NCBI RefSeq assembly: GCF_003148645.1
Contig: NZ_QGGP01000008.1
Span: 48,778-112,777 of the forward strand
Direction of reading: 5' to 3'
Length of the DNA: 64,000 bases
Source: Xanthomarina spongicola
GTDB lineage: Bacteria > Bacteroidota > Bacteroidia > Flavobacteriales > Flavobacteriaceae
The translations under genes were made by a program, and so were the position numbers. Positions 35,473 through 45,779 of this stretch are shown here, piece by piece. The notes under the pieces were generated by a model that saw only the letters and a program-made list of their open reading frames with translations, was not told where the DNA came from and did not search any database. Position 1 is the first letter of the stretch, and every line of letters begins with the position of its first letter.

Positions 35473-36546
35473 TCACACATCAAAGTCTACAACAACCTTG
35501 TCTGTTGTTGGAACTGCTTGGCAGCTCAATACGAAGTCTTGTTTCACTTCATGATCTTCTAATGCATAATTGACTTTCATTTCTACTTCACCTTCCTTGA
35601 CTTTACATTTACAAGTGCTGCATACACCACCTTTACATGCAAATGGCAAATCGGCTCCAGCACCTAATGCAGCATCTAGAATATTATCGTATTCTTTAGT
35701 CATGGTAAAGAAAAATTCTTTCCCACCATCTATAATGGTAACTTGTGTACCCTCTACATTTTGTTTTGCTAAACGTTCTGCTCGTTTGATATCTTCTTCT
35801 GATAGTCCTGTAACAAACAATTCGAAATGAATTAATTCTTTTGGCAATCCTGCTTCTATAAGATAATTACTCACGTAATTAACCATCTGCTCTGGACCAC
35901 AAAGAAAGACTTCGCTAGTATCTGGGATATCAATGAAGGTTTTTGTGAGAACTTTCATTTTTTCATCGTCAAATCTTCCATTAAAAAGATCAATATCACG
36001 ACGTTCTGTAGTTAAGAAGTAATAGATTTCCAACCTTCCAAAATAGGTGTTTCTTAATTGTTCTAACTCTTCTTTAAAGATAATTGATTTTGCTGTCTTA
36101 TTAACATAAAATAATTTACAAGTTGAGCTTGGCTCTGCTGCCAAGTGTGTTTTAATCATTGACAAAACTGGTGTAATTCCACTTCCTGCTGCAAAGAATA
36201 AATAATTTTTTGCTTTGTTTGTATTTACAGAAACTCCAAATGTTCCACTTGGCGCCATTACCTCAATCTCGTCTCCAGATTTTAAATGCTCATTAACATA
36301 AGTGGAAAATTTTCCACCTGGAATTTGTTTTACAGCTACTTTCCACTGGTTATCTAACGGACTCGAGCAAAGCGAATAAGAACGACGAACATCTTCGCCT
36401 TTAATGTCTGCTTTTAAAGTTAAATGTTGCCCTTGTCTGAATTTAAAATCTTTTTGAAATTCTTGAGGAACTGAGAAATCAATAACCGAACAATCATTGG
36501 TTTCTTTATAAATATCTTGAATTTTCAGCTTATAAAATTTAGCCAT
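35473..36546 (-). CDS. paaE: Phenylacetyl-CoA epoxidase reductase PaaE
   Basis: Passes electrons from NAD(P)H to the epoxidase. About 357 residues from MAKFYKLKIQDI; the longer start at 36573 would place coding sequence over the predicted operator. FAD domain with RRSYSLCSSP and GGKFSTYVNEHLKSGD, NAD domain with AAGSGITPVLSMI and VFLCGPEQMV, and a C-terminal plant-type 2Fe-2S domain (CKGGVCSTCKCKV and a later Cys in LSCQAV). First structural gene after the regulator. Confidence 0.95.
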   Translation of the reverse strand: MAKFYKLKIQDIYKETNDCSVIDFSVPQEFQKDFKFRQGQHLTLKADIKGEDVRRSYSLCSSPLDNQWKVAVKQIPGGKFSTYVNEHLKSGDEIEVMAPSGTFGVSVNTNKAKNYLFFAAGSGITPVLSMIKTHLAAEPSSTCKLFYVNKTAKSIIFKEELEQLRNTYFGRLEIYYFLTTERRDIDLFNGRFDDEKMKVLTKTFIDIPDTSEVFLCGPEQMVNYVSNYLIEAGLPKELIHFELFVTGLSEEDIKRAERLAKQNVEGTQVTIIDGGKEFFFTMTKEYDNILDAALGAGADLPFACKGGVCSTCKCKVKEGEVEMKVNYALEDHEVKQDFVLSCQAVPTTDKVVVDFDV

Positions 36547-36564
36547 ATTTATTGTATAATATTT

Positions 36565-36582
36565 AACTAACACTTGTTAGTT
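36565..36582. promoter_or_regulatory. Probable TetR operator
   Basis: Perfect inverted repeat AACTAACA-CT-TGTTAGTT, between the TetR stop and the paaE start. It lies just downstream of a TAATTTTG box on the minus strand, over the expected transcription start, so a bound regulator would block the paa transcript. Confidence 0.7.
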
Positions 36583-36589
36583 TGCTTGA

Positions 36590-36597
36590 CAAAATTA
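36590..36597 (-). promoter_or_regulatory. -7 box (TAATTTTG) of the paa operon
   Basis: Exact TAnnTTTG on the minus strand, 43 bp before the paaE ATG and 7 bp before the inverted repeat. No clear -33 TTG. Confidence 0.55.
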
Positions 36598-36613
36598 CGA
36601 AAATAAATTGAAA

Positions 36614-37183
36614 TTATTTGTTAATTCCATTAATTAAGACATGACTCAAGTTGTTAGATAATTCTTCTGAATTTAAATCTTCTTTTTTTGGAATCCATAT
36701 ATATAATGATCTTAAGGTTGATAGCATTGAAAAAAGCATAACCTCAACATCTGAATTTGCAATTTCATTTTTTTTAATTCCTTCTTTAAGAATTTTTCTA
36801 AACTCATTTTCATAATTAGAACGAAGTTTTAAATAATAAGGCAATTGTTCTTCCAGATGCATCCAATCATTATTTAATGATGCCATTCCGTAGGTATTTT
36901 GACTTGTTATTGAAATATGTAAGCTTACAATTTTCTTTAATTTTTCAATACTTGAAAAGTTTGACGATTTTATAAACTCCATCCCTTGCGTAAACTCTTC
37001 AGCTAATGATATAATGATTTCCTTAAGGATTTCTTGCTTGGAACTTATATGGTTATATAAGCTTGCAGCTTTAATTCCCATAGCTGTTGCAATATCTCTC
37101 ATAGTTACAGCACTATAACCTTTCTCCTTAAAAAGTTTGGCTGCCGTATTAATAATTTCGTCTTTACGAGATTCTTCTTTCAT
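36614..37183 (-). CDS. TetR family regulator, probably of the paa operon
   Basis: A 189-residue regulator. The N-terminal helix-turn-helix covers about 8-55 (AAKLFKEKGYSAVTMRDIATAMGIKAASLYNHISSKQEIL, in pieces). The C-terminal ligand domain is unassigned; in related systems the effector is phenylacetyl-CoA (PaaR-type), which is an inference here. Same strand as paaE with a perfect inverted repeat in between. Confidence 0.88.
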   Translation of the reverse strand: MKEESRKDEIINTAAKLFKEKGYSAVTMRDIATAMGIKAASLYNHISSKQEILKEIIISLAEEFTQGMEFIKSSNFSSIEKLKKIVSLHISITSQNTYGMASLNNDWMHLEEQLPYYLKLRSNYENEFRKILKEGIKKNEIANSDVEVMLFSMLSTLRSLYIWIPKKEDLNSEELSNNLSHVLINGINK

Positions 37184-37362
37184 GTATTTTTATCTATTGC
37201 CTTCTAACAGTAACTGAACACCCTTACCTTCATACTTAGGTAATAAAAACTTTTAACAAGGATGTTTTATAATTGAGGTTGAAGATAATCAAAAAAATAA
37301 GTTGTAACTCTTGTTACATTTATTTTGAAAAAAAATAAAGTACTTTGTAAAAAAATAAAATT

Positions 37363-37668
37363 ATGGGATTATTAGATTTTCTAACAGGAAATAAAAGTGA
37401 TAAAATAAAAGATTTTCAATCTAGAAAAGCAATTATTATTGATGTAAGAACTAAATCAGAATTTAGCCAAGGTGCTATTCCAGGTTCTAAAAATATTCCT
37501 CTGCAAGTTTTAAATAGTAAGATTAATGAGATTAAAAAACTAAACAGACCTGTTATTGCTTGTTGTGCAAGTGGTATGCGTTCTGCTAGTGCTACTTCTG
37601 TATTAAAAAATAATGGTATTGAAGCTATTAATGGTGGAGGATGGAGTAGTTTAAGTAATAAACTATAG
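37363..37668 (+). CDS. Rhodanese-like domain protein
   Basis: A 101-residue single rhodanese domain; sulfurtransferase or sulfur carrier. DVRTKSEFSQGAIPGSKNIP is typical and the active-site loop is CCASGMRSASA, with Cys near 67-68. No signal peptide is evident despite a hydrophobic N-terminus. Its 3' end overlaps the convergent DUF4230 gene by 6 bp. Confidence 0.9.
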   Translation: MGLLDFLTGNKSDKIKDFQSRKAIIIDVRTKSEFSQGAIPGSKNIPLQVLNSKINEIKKLNRPVIACCASGMRSASATSVLKNNGIEAINGGGWSSLSNKL

Positions 37669-38277
37669 TTTCAAGCCCTGTAATTCTTCTATGTTATTAA
37701 TAGGATTTTGATTGTATTTAAGTGTCCAACCTAGAGAATTAGTTAGAATATAAAACTTAGACAATTCGCTGATTAATCTATTTTCAGCATTTAGTATTAA
37801 GTCTGATTTTTGAAGTTTTTTAAGTAATGATTTTTTTATTGTTTCTTTAATATCATTATAATCTTTGGCTTCAAAAGGATTAAAAAAATCTGCCTGAACA
37901 TCATAATATTCTAAATCTGGATTTATTTTAATTTCTTCTTTAGGGATATTTAAAATGGTAAGTGTTTTTGAAGTTTCATCTATTTCAAATTCTATTTTGC
38001 TTAAATCGTAAGCAATATAAACATCAGCATTAACAACCACTAATGCTTTTTTATCTGAAGTAAAATAGTCTCCTAAAATTTCTTTTGAATTCTTATAATT
38101 AAAAACTTCACTAAAATGACCTTCGGTAACAATTAGTTTTCCTACATTTTTAATTTGTTCTTGAATTAAAGCTGTGCTTTCTTTAAGAACCATTTTATCT
38201 TCTTGTTTATCTTCACAATATTTGAAGGTAAAAAGTACAACTAACGTAATAATAACACCAAATAGAATTTTTCGCAT
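37663..38277 (-). CDS. DUF4230 family membrane-anchored protein
   Basis: A 204-residue protein with an N-terminal anchor (about 3-20, then Cys21) and a soluble domain. Patterns such as LVVVNADVYIAYDLSKIEFEID and NPDLEYYDVQADFFNPFEAKDY fit DUF4230. No function known to me. Confidence 0.82.
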   Translation of the reverse strand: MRKILFGVIITLVVLFTFKYCEDKQEDKMVLKESTALIQEQIKNVGKLIVTEGHFSEVFNYKNSKEILGDYFTSDKKALVVVNADVYIAYDLSKIEFEIDETSKTLTILNIPKEEIKINPDLEYYDVQADFFNPFEAKDYNDIKETIKKSLLKKLQKSDLILNAENRLISELSKFYILTNSLGWTLKYNQNPINNIEELQGLKL

Positions 38278-38324
38278 ACCTAAAAATAGACAAAAAATTA
38301 TAGATAAACTCTTTTACTCTAATT

Positions 38325-38975
38325 TTAAATTAAATTGTTCTTTTTGGCTTTTTGAAGTGCTTCAATCTTGTTATGGACTTGAAGTTTGTTGTAAATATTT
38401 TCTATATGCTTTCTAACGGTTCCGGTTGAAAGTATTAAGTTTTGGGCAATAGCATTGTAACTTAAGCCTTTGCTTAAATGCTCTAAAACTTCTATTTCTC
38501 TAGTTGTTAATTTAATATCTTCCTGCTCCTGTTTGTTTTCAATATTTAACGGATTTCGAAGTAGTTTTAAGGTTTTTAAGGCTATGGAAGGATTCATGGC
38601 TGCACCTCCATTAAGAGTTTCTAAAATACCATCGTGCAAATCTTGAGCATTGATTTCTTTTAATAAATAGCCATCTGCTCCAGCTTTAATAGAATTAAAA
38701 ATGTTTTCATCGTTATCGAAAACAGTTAGCATAATAATTTTAATATGTGGATATTTTTGTTTAATAATTTCTGTAGTTTCAATACCATTTAAAACAGGCA
38801 TCTCAATATCCATTAAAATTAAATCTAAGTTATGATTATCCTCTAGCTTAATTAATAAATCTGATCCATTAATTGCTGAAAACTTTAAATTCAAATCATC
38901 GAAAAAAGACAGCTTTTCTTTTACTGCAGTAATAAGGAATGAATTATCGTCTACTATAGCTATTTTAATATTCAT
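38325..38975 (-). CDS. NarL/LuxR family response regulator
   Basis: A 216-residue regulator. Receiver domain 1-120 with the acidic pair at 9-10, phosphoacceptor Asp56 in LILMDIEMP, and Lys of GYLLKEI. LuxR-type HTH about 148-210 (LTTREIEVLEHLSKGLSYNAIAQ in part, then STGTVRKHIENIYNKL). Partner of the histidine kinase encoded 55 bp upstream in the same direction. Confidence 0.93.
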   Translation of the reverse strand: MNIKIAIVDDNSFLITAVKEKLSFFDDLNLKFSAINGSDLLIKLEDNHNLDLILMDIEMPVLNGIETTEIIKQKYPHIKIIMLTVFDNDENIFNSIKAGADGYLLKEINAQDLHDGILETLNGGAAMNPSIALKTLKLLRNPLNIENKQEQEDIKLTTREIEVLEHLSKGLSYNAIAQNLILSTGTVRKHIENIYNKLQVHNKIEALQKAKKNNLI

Positions 38976-39030
38976 GATGATTAATTTTTACTAAAATAAC
39001 CAAATAAAAGGTTACTTGAAATACGATAAA

Positions 39031-40986
39031 TTACGTATTAATTAATTTAAACACTCTAATGGTTGTTCCTTTATTAATAGTAGATTTAATTTCGAATTCA
39101 GATTCTAATTCGTGAGCACGTTTTTTCATGTTATTTAAACCATTTCCATACTCAATTTTTGAAACATCGAACCCAGCTCCATTATCTGTTACAGTCATTT
39201 GAAAAACACCTTCATTAAGTGAGAAATCGACATCTATTTGTGTAGCATCAGCATATTTTAATGCGTTATTAATTGCCTCTTGAATAATTCTATATATGTT
39301 CATACCTTGAACGGAAGTAAATACTTTACTATTCTTTAACTTATCATCTATAGTAAAATTAAAAGCAATATTATCTGATGCTTTATCTGCTTTTTCAATA
39401 AAATTTGAAATTCTAGCTTGTAAATCTTCAAACGAAATTTCGCTTTTATTCATAGCCCAAATAGTATCTCTTAACTCGTAAATGGTTGATGTAGTAAACT
39501 CACTAATATACTTTAGCTTATCGTTTAAGTTATCTGGCAGTTTAAAACCATATTTTAAATTATCTAAAGACGAAATAATAAAGGTTAATTGCGCTCCAAT
39601 ATTATCGTGTAAATCTCTACTTATCCTTAAACGTTGGTCTTGTAACTTATTCTGGGTTTCAATTTTTACTAAAGCTTCTTTTAATTCACTTTCTTTTTTA
39701 AGTTGTCTGTTTTTTAGTTTTTGTTGATTGTAAACTAAAAATCCAAGTAAAGATAATACGACTGCTAAACCAACTAACCCTAATATAAAACTATTTTTCT
39801 GACTTAAATCGCGTTCTTTTTCTGCAATTTCTGCACGTTGTGTAAGAATTTGTTTCTCTCTTTCATTAGCATTATATTTTTCTTGAACCTCAGCAACTTC
39901 CTTGGTAATACGATTATTAAAAATAGAATCTTCAATTTGTTTATACTTATTTTGATAGAATTTTACGCTATCACTTTCTTTATTGTAAGCAAAATAATAA
40001 GACAAATTATTGTAACCATTAACACGAAGTTCATTAGCTTTATATTGTTCTGCAAGTACTATTCCTTCATCTAAATATTTCTTTGCAATTTTATATTCTC
40101 CAATTTTTAAATACAAATCACCTAAATTTAAAGAAGAACTAGCAATTCCATGATTATCTTTAATTTCCCTTCTAATTAATAAAGATTTGAGCGTGTAATC
40201 TATTGCTTCTGGTATTTGCCCAGTACTAGATAAAAATGAGCCATAATTATTATACAAAGCTCCTAATTCATTATTCAAATTATTTGCTATAGCAACATCA
40301 ATTCCTTGTTTAAAATATTTTATACTATTTATTGTATCATGCATATGCAAATACGCATTAGCAATGTTATTATATGAACGTGTTAATAAGGGATAGTCTT
40401 CAATCTCCTTTGCTGTTTCTGTTATTTCTAAATGCGTTTTAAGTGCTTTGTCATATTGCTTTAATCCTCTATAAATATTTGCAATATTTCCTTTTAAAGC
40501 ACTTGCATATTTTAAGTGGTTTTTCTGTTCGTAAATTTCTAAAGCTTTGGTATTATATACTATAGCAGAATCTAGTTGGAACGTATTTTGATAACAAAGT
40601 CCAATTTTATTGTAAACACTTGCTATACCTAGAGTATCTTGTAATTTCTTTCTTATTTTTAAAGCTAAATTATATTCTTGCATAGCTTGTCCATAATCTG
40701 CTAAGCCGTAATAAAGTATTCCAATGTCGTTATGAGCTTGAGCTTCTCCAACTTGGTTATTAGTTTTTTGGGATAGTTTTAATGCAAGATTACCGTAAGT
40801 AAATGCAGAGTCTGTTGATATAGTTCTATAATACCAACATAAATCACTATATGCTTTTATTTTTAATGAATCGGATGGGTTTTTTGAAAGTTCAATTTTC
40901 AAACTATCAATTATTTTTACTGGATTTTGAGAAATCCCATATGTACTAAGAAACAGGCTTATGAGAATGAGTAATAATTTCTTCAT
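39031..40986 (-). CDS. TPR-containing sensor histidine kinase (HisKA_3 type)
   Basis: A 651-residue sensor. Signal peptide about 1-20, then tetratricopeptide repeats (60-350) predicted to be periplasmic, a coiled coil (360-395), one membrane helix (about 397-417) and a cytoplasmic kinase. His near 458 in RISRDLHDNIGAQL, N-box EAINNALKYA, and G-box DNGAGF and GNGLNNM. This layout is common in Bacteroidota; the signal sensed is unknown. It partners the NarL-type regulator downstream. Confidence 0.92.
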   Translation of the reverse strand: MKKLLLILISLFLSTYGISQNPVKIIDSLKIELSKNPSDSLKIKAYSDLCWYYRTISTDSAFTYGNLALKLSQKTNNQVGEAQAHNDIGILYYGLADYGQAMQEYNLALKIRKKLQDTLGIASVYNKIGLCYQNTFQLDSAIVYNTKALEIYEQKNHLKYASALKGNIANIYRGLKQYDKALKTHLEITETAKEIEDYPLLTRSYNNIANAYLHMHDTINSIKYFKQGIDVAIANNLNNELGALYNNYGSFLSSTGQIPEAIDYTLKSLLIRREIKDNHGIASSSLNLGDLYLKIGEYKIAKKYLDEGIVLAEQYKANELRVNGYNNLSYYFAYNKESDSVKFYQNKYKQIEDSIFNNRITKEVAEVQEKYNANEREKQILTQRAEIAEKERDLSQKNSFILGLVGLAVVLSLLGFLVYNQQKLKNRQLKKESELKEALVKIETQNKLQDQRLRISRDLHDNIGAQLTFIISSLDNLKYGFKLPDNLNDKLKYISEFTTSTIYELRDTIWAMNKSEISFEDLQARISNFIEKADKASDNIAFNFTIDDKLKNSKVFTSVQGMNIYRIIQEAINNALKYADATQIDVDFSLNEGVFQMTVTDNGAGFDVSKIEYGNGLNNMKKRAHELESEFEIKSTINKGTTIRVFKLINT

Positions 40987-40990
40987 ATAA

Positions 40991-41284
40991 TTAATTGTAA
41001 TGCTCTTCTAATATACTCTTTTTTGTTAACAGGAGCTCTTTTGTTATTTCAAATAATTTATTGAATAATGACAAATTATAATTTTCTAAATAAGCACTTT
41101 TTTGAATAAATTGTTCCTGTTTCTGCTTTTCATAAGTCATTTGTTTTAACAGATTTAGATTGTTTTCTTGAGACATTTTAGCGTCGTATTTTGTAGCCAT
41201 TATAGTTTTAATACTTAACAATAACAAAACACTAATAAGTATATATAAAATCGAAGAAAAAAGAAGATTAAGATCCATAACCAA
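40991..41284 (-). CDS. Small membrane protein upstream of the histidine kinase
   Basis: A 97-residue protein of unknown family. One membrane helix (about 8-28), then a charged region predicted to form a coiled coil (about 35-95). Met3 (41278) is an alternative start. It ends 4 bp before the kinase gene, so it is very likely co-transcribed and could be an accessory to the sensor. Confidence 0.65.
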   Translation of the reverse strand: MVMDLNLLFSSILYILISVLLLLSIKTIMATKYDAKMSQENNLNLLKQMTYEKQKQEQFIQKSAYLENYNLSLFNKLFEITKELLLTKKSILEEHYN

Positions 41285-41463
41285 ATGCTTTATTAAGATT
41301 TATAAAAGCATGCTACTATTTCAATTTGAAACAAAAAAAAACATCAAACTCAATCCCTCAAAAGATAGATATTGCTTGATGCTTTTTTATAAAATTGATT
41401 AATAGCATAATAAAAATACAACTTAAAGGTTTATCGTTATTATTTTTTCGACAAACAGATATT

Positions 41464-41507
41464 TAAAAAAGATTAAGCGTAATAACCTACCTATACTACG
41501 CTTAATC
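41464..41507 (-). terminator. Terminator of the DUF6252-like lipoprotein gene
   Basis: On the minus strand, GATTAAGCGTA and TACGCTTAATC pair across a 15-base loop and are followed by six T. It lies about 58 bp after the stop. Confidence 0.75.
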
Positions 41508-41564
41508 AACTTATCTCAACAACTAAATAAAAATGTTGAGTCATTTCAAATCGAATTAAACGAT

Positions 41565-42095
41565 TTAAAATATTTGTTTTGAAAGGTTAAAAGCGCCTTC
41601 AGTAACGTTTTTAGTAGAATCGTCGTTGCTGTTTTTCCCTGTAAAATTAAAAGTCCCTTTTATGTTAGAATCTGTTTCTTCTGAAATTTTAATTTCACCT
41701 ATTACTCCCGAGTCTTGAAAAGGTGCAGACCAAGTTTGGGAATTTGCAGGATTACTTACATTAGGTTCTACATAAGAAGCAATTCTAAATACATTATCGT
41801 CGCTAATTTCATAAGTTCCAACACCATCATAACCATTAATAATCAAATTAATAGCTTGAGTTTGCGTGTTTCCTTGCATAGTTAGAGTAGTTTGACCTCC
41901 ACCAGAAACTAAAGTTGCTGTAGATGTCATTTCTAACGATGTAAAAGAGTTTCCATTTATTTTTGCTGTAATAGTTCCTGAAGCAGCTCCACCTCCTCCT
42001 CCACCATCTCCTCCATCGTCATCGTCAGAGCAAGAAGTAAAGGTAATTAATGAAAAACACATTAATAATAAAGTGACATGTTTTAAAGTTTTCAT
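41565..42095 (-). CDS. Lipoprotein, DUF6252-like
   Basis: A 176-residue lipoprotein: lipobox TSC at residues 20-22, then an Asp/Gly-rich tether. The beta-rich domain starts ITAKINGNSFTSLEM and ends with GTFNFTGKN and VTEGAFNLS, which resembles the DUF6252 pattern. Function unknown. It is monocistronic with its own terminator. Confidence 0.78.
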   Translation of the reverse strand: MKTLKHVTLLLMCFSLITFTSCSDDDDGGDGGGGGGAASGTITAKINGNSFTSLEMTSTATLVSGGGQTTLTMQGNTQTQAINLIINGYDGVGTYEISDDNVFRIASYVEPNVSNPANSQTWSAPFQDSGVIGEIKISEETDSNIKGTFNFTGKNSNDDSTKNVTEGAFNLSKQIF

Positions 42096-42209
42096 TGTTG
42101 AAATATTTTAGGGTTAATAATATTCCAAAATTGCAATATAAAGACATGGTAATCAATACGAAGAATTACGTATATTTTGAAAAAAGACTAAAAATGAATT
42201 GAATAGAAG

Positions 42210-43160
42210 CTAAAAGGATATATGTGGAAAAACTGATTGAAGCTTTTCTTTTCTTTCCAAAAGCCTATGGATAAACTGGTTATGCGCTTCGGAATCTGGA
42301 TTGAAAGGTTTATGTTGAAGACCTTTTTGAATAACATCCACTTCTTCCATTGTTTTATATGCTTCTAAATTTATCCAGACTTCCTTAAACTTCTCCCAAA
42401 TATACTTGACAGCTATGTTATTAGGATGAATCATGTCTTCTGCATAAAAACGATAATCTCGAAGTTCGTCCATCATTATTTCGTAAGATGGAAAATAATG
42501 TAGATTTTTTTTATGCTCAACAACCTGATGAATAGCAGAAATTAAATGGGCTTTACTTTGAGTGTTTTCTATAAAGCCATCTTTTAAATGCCTTACTGGA
42601 GAAACTGTAAATATAATTGACACTGAACTATTAACACTTCTAATAAGAGCAACAATAGATTCAAGAGATTCAGAAATCTCATCTACCGAAAGCAGTTCTT
42701 TTAAAAATTTCTTTTGTGGCACTTTATGACAATTAGCAACAATAGTGTCTGTTTCAATAAACCTATACAACCAAGCAGTTCCTAAAGTAACAACAATATG
42801 TGATGAACTGTTTAGCTGTTTGGCAGTTAATTGAATTTGACTATTAAGTGTTTTTAATAGAGTGTCCTTATTTGTGTTACTTAGTTTAGAATGTGCGTTA
42901 AAACAATGCCATTGTTCATTTTGAAAAAAGACATCATCTTCTGAAAATTCTTTTTGGTTAATAGCATTTGTAATCAAGCTTTCTATTGCTATAGGATGAA
43001 ATAAAATTCCAAAAGGATTCTGAAGATTTTGAAATTTAAAGTACTCTAAGTTATTACCTATATTCTCTACAAAACAAGACCCAATTAAAAGCAACCTAGA
43101 GTTGTAATCTATTTGATTATGCTGCTTCGATTCTAATGCTATTTTGGTTTGTAATTTCAA
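42210..43160 (-). CDS. GSCFA domain protein
   Basis: A 316-residue protein of the GSCFA family (SGNH-hydrolase related). The name-giving block is LLIGSCFVENIG (about 24-35). Also NPFGILFHPIAI, VVTLGTAWLYR, FTVSPVRHLKDGF and DMIHPNNIAVKYIW, which place Ser, Asp and His as in SGNH enzymes. Substrate unknown. It starts 3 bp after the alaS stop and is probably co-transcribed. Confidence 0.9.
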   Translation of the reverse strand: MKLQTKIALESKQHNQIDYNSRLLLIGSCFVENIGNNLEYFKFQNLQNPFGILFHPIAIESLITNAINQKEFSEDDVFFQNEQWHCFNAHSKLSNTNKDTLLKTLNSQIQLTAKQLNSSSHIVVTLGTAWLYRFIETDTIVANCHKVPQKKFLKELLSVDEISESLESIVALIRSVNSSVSIIFTVSPVRHLKDGFIENTQSKAHLISAIHQVVEHKKNLHYFPSYEIMMDELRDYRFYAEDMIHPNNIAVKYIWEKFKEVWINLEAYKTMEEVDVIQKGLQHKPFNPDSEAHNQFIHRLLERKEKLQSVFPHISF

Positions 43161-43163
43161 ATT

Positions 43164-45779
43164 TTATTTTAAATAATCTTTTGCTGCTTTCAATGCTTCC
43201 TCAATACCTTCTGGGTTTTTTCCTCCAGCAGTTGCAAAGAAAGGTTGTCCTCCTCCACCTCCTTGAATGTGTTTTCCTAATTCTCTTACTATTTGCCCAG
43301 CATTTAATCCTTTTTCGGAAACTAATTCTTTCGAGATGTAACAAGACAACAATGCTTTCCCATCGTTTTCTGCTCCAAATAACAAGAATAAATTATTATA
43401 CTGACTGCCTAATTCAAAACAAACATCTTTAATTCCAGCAGCATCTAAATCTAATTTTTTTGCTAAAAACTGAATACCATTTATTTCGGTTAATTCAGTT
43501 TTAAGATCGCCTTTTACATTTTTAGCTTTCTCTTTTAATAAGGCTTCAATTTGTTTTTTAAGATCAACATTTTCTTCTTGAAGTCCTTGTAAAGCTTTTA
43601 CAGGTTCTTTAGCATTATTTAGCATGCTCTTTAATTCTGTAAACGCTTTGTTACTATCTTCAAAATAGTCTTTTACAGCATCGTTTGTAATAGCTTCTAT
43701 TCTACGTATTCCTGCTGCAACTGCACCTTCAGACACAATTTTAAAATACCAAATATCGCCAGTATTCTTAACATGAGTTCCTCCACAAAGTTCGATTGAT
43801 TTTCCAAAGCGAATGGCACGAACTGTATCTCCATATTTTTCACCAAAAAGTGCCATAGCTCCTTCTTCTAGTGCCTGTTCCATTGGAATGTTTCTTTTTT
43901 CTTGAAGAGCTAGTTTTCCTGCAATTCTTGCATTTACAAAACTTTCTACATCTCGTAATTCTTCTGAAGTTAATTTTGAAAAATGTGAAAAATCGAAACG
44001 TAAATATTTTGAATGAACAGCAGAACCTTTCTGCTCTACATGATCGCCTAACACTTCTCTTAAAGCTTGATGCAACAAGTGTGTTGCAGTATGGTTACAC
44101 TCGGTTCTGTAACGTTGTTTAGCATCTACCGAAGCTGTGAAAATTTCATCTAAATTTTTAGGTAAATTTTTAGCAAAGTGAATGATAATGTTGTTTTCCT
44201 TTTTTGTATCTAAAATATATACAATGTCTCCATGCATATCTTCTAGATACCCTTTATCTCCAACTTGCCCTCCACCTTCTGGATAAAAAGGAGTTAAATT
44301 AAAAACCAACTGATACATTTCGCCATCTTTTTTAGAAACTACTTTTCTGTATCTCGTAATTTTAACTTTGGTCTCTAGCATGTCGTAACCAACAAATTCC
44401 TGAACTGAATCTTCATTAATTATAGTCCAATCTTCAGTACTCATTTCACTAGCAGCACGAGAACGGTCTTTTTGCTTTTTCATCTCGACATGAAAGCCAG
44501 CTTCATCTAATTGCAAGCCTTTTTCACGAAGAATTAATGCTGTTAAATCTATTGGAAACCCAAAAGTATCATAAAGTTCGAAAGCTTTTTCACCAGAAAT
44601 AACATCCGATTTTTCTTCTTCAACAATTCTATTAAGCAACACCAAGCCTTGATCTAACGTTCTTAAAAAGGATTGTTCTTCTTCTCTAATTACATTCTCA
44701 ATTAGTTGTTTTTGAGCTTTAAGCTCTGGAAAAGCTACACCCATTTTCTTGGTCAATACGTCTACTAATCTATAGATAAATGGTTCTTTCTGATCTAAAA
44801 AAGTAAAACTATATCGAATAGCACGACGTAAAATTCTACGAATAACATATCCTGCTCCTGTATTACTTGGCAATTGACCATCAGCAATTGAAAAAGCAAC
44901 TGCACGAACATGATCTGAAATAACACGAATTGCCACATCTATCTTTTCATCTTTTCCATATTCCTTATCTGCAATAGTTTCAATCTCTCTAATTATTGGT
45001 GTAAAAACATCTGTATCATAATTAGATTGTACACCTTGCAAAACCATACACAAACGTTCGAATCCCATTCCTGTATCGATGTGTTTGTTTGGTAAAATTT
45101 CTAGTGATCCATTAGCTTTACGGTTGTATTGCATGAATACTAGATTCCAGATTTCTACCACTTGTGGATGGTCCATATTAACTAAAGATTTTCCATCAAC
45201 TTTAGCTTTTTCTTCAGCCGAACGAATATCTACATGGATTTCACTACAAGGACCACAAGGACCTTGGTCTCCCATTTCCCAGAAGTTATCTTTCTTATTT
45301 CCTAAAAGGATTCTGTCTTCAGGAATAAATTGTTTCCACAAATCGAAAGCTTCTTGATCCATCGATAATTTATCGGCATCATTACTTCCTTCAAAAACGG
45401 TTACATAAAGTATGTCTTTATCAATACCATAAACTTCTGTTAGTAATTCCCAAGCCCAAGCAATAGCTTCTTTTTTAAAGTAGTCTCCAAAACTCCAGTT
45501 TCCAAGCATTTCGAAAAGTGTATGATGATACGTATCATAACCTACCTCTTCTAAATCGTTGTGCTTTCCAGATACACGCAAACATTTTTGAGTATCTGCT
45601 ATTCGGTTATTTTTTGGCACAGCATTACCTAAAAAATATTCTTTAAAAGGTGCCATTCCAGAATTTACAAACATTAATGTAGGATCGTCCTTTAACACCA
45701 TTGGTGCAGATGCTACAATGCTATGTTTTTTATCTTTAAAAAAACTTAAAAATTTTGAGCGTACTTCTTGAGACTTCAT
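43164..45779 (-). CDS. alaS: Alanine-tRNA ligase
   Basis: Charges tRNA-Ala. 871 residues, close to the usual 876. Class II motifs at the N-terminus ([34 protein letters not shown]), [11 protein letters not shown], editing-domain zinc ligands [11 protein letters not shown] and [11 protein letters not shown], and a C-Ala domain with [14 protein letters not shown]. Confidence 0.98.
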   Translation of the reverse strand: MKSQEVRSKFLSFFKDKKHSIVASAPMVLKDDPTLMFVNSGMAPFKEYFLGNAVPKNNRIADTQKCLRVSGKHNDLEEVGYDTYHHTLFEMLGNWSFGDYFKKEAIAWAWELLTEVYGIDKDILYVTVFEGSNDADKLSMDQEAFDLWKQFIPEDRILLGNKKDNFWEMGDQGPCGPCSEIHVDIRSAEEKAKVDGKSLVNMDHPQVVEIWNLVFMQYNRKANGSLEILPNKHIDTGMGFERLCMVLQGVQSNYDTDVFTPIIREIETIADKEYGKDEKIDVAIRVISDHVRAVAFSIADGQLPSNTGAGYVIRRILRRAIRYSFTFLDQKEPFIYRLVDVLTKKMGVAFPELKAQKQLIENVIREEEQSFLRTLDQGLVLLNRIVEEEKSDVISGEKAFELYDTFGFPIDLTALILREKGLQLDEAGFHVEMKKQKDRSRAASEMSTEDWTIINEDSVQEFVGYDMLETKVKITRYRKVVSKKDGEMYQLVFNLTPFYPEGGGQVGDKGYLEDMHGDIVYILDTKKENNIIIHFAKNLPKNLDEIFTASVDAKQRYRTECNHTATHLLHQALREVLGDHVEQKGSAVHSKYLRFDFSHFSKLTSEELRDVESFVNARIAGKLALQEKRNIPMEQALEEGAMALFGEKYGDTVRAIRFGKSIELCGGTHVKNTGDIWYFKIVSEGAVAAGIRRIEAITNDAVKDYFEDSNKAFTELKSMLNNAKEPVKALQGLQEENVDLKKQIEALLKEKAKNVKGDLKTELTEINGIQFLAKKLDLDAAGIKDVCFELGSQYNNLFLLFGAENDGKALLSCYISKELVSEKGLNAGQIVRELGKHIQGGGGGQPFFATAGGKNPEGIEEALKAAKDYLK

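Noticed and set aside
41333..41383. CATCAA...TTGATG inverted repeat with T run
   Set aside because: Only six paired bases around a loop of nearly 30; too weak to call a terminator.
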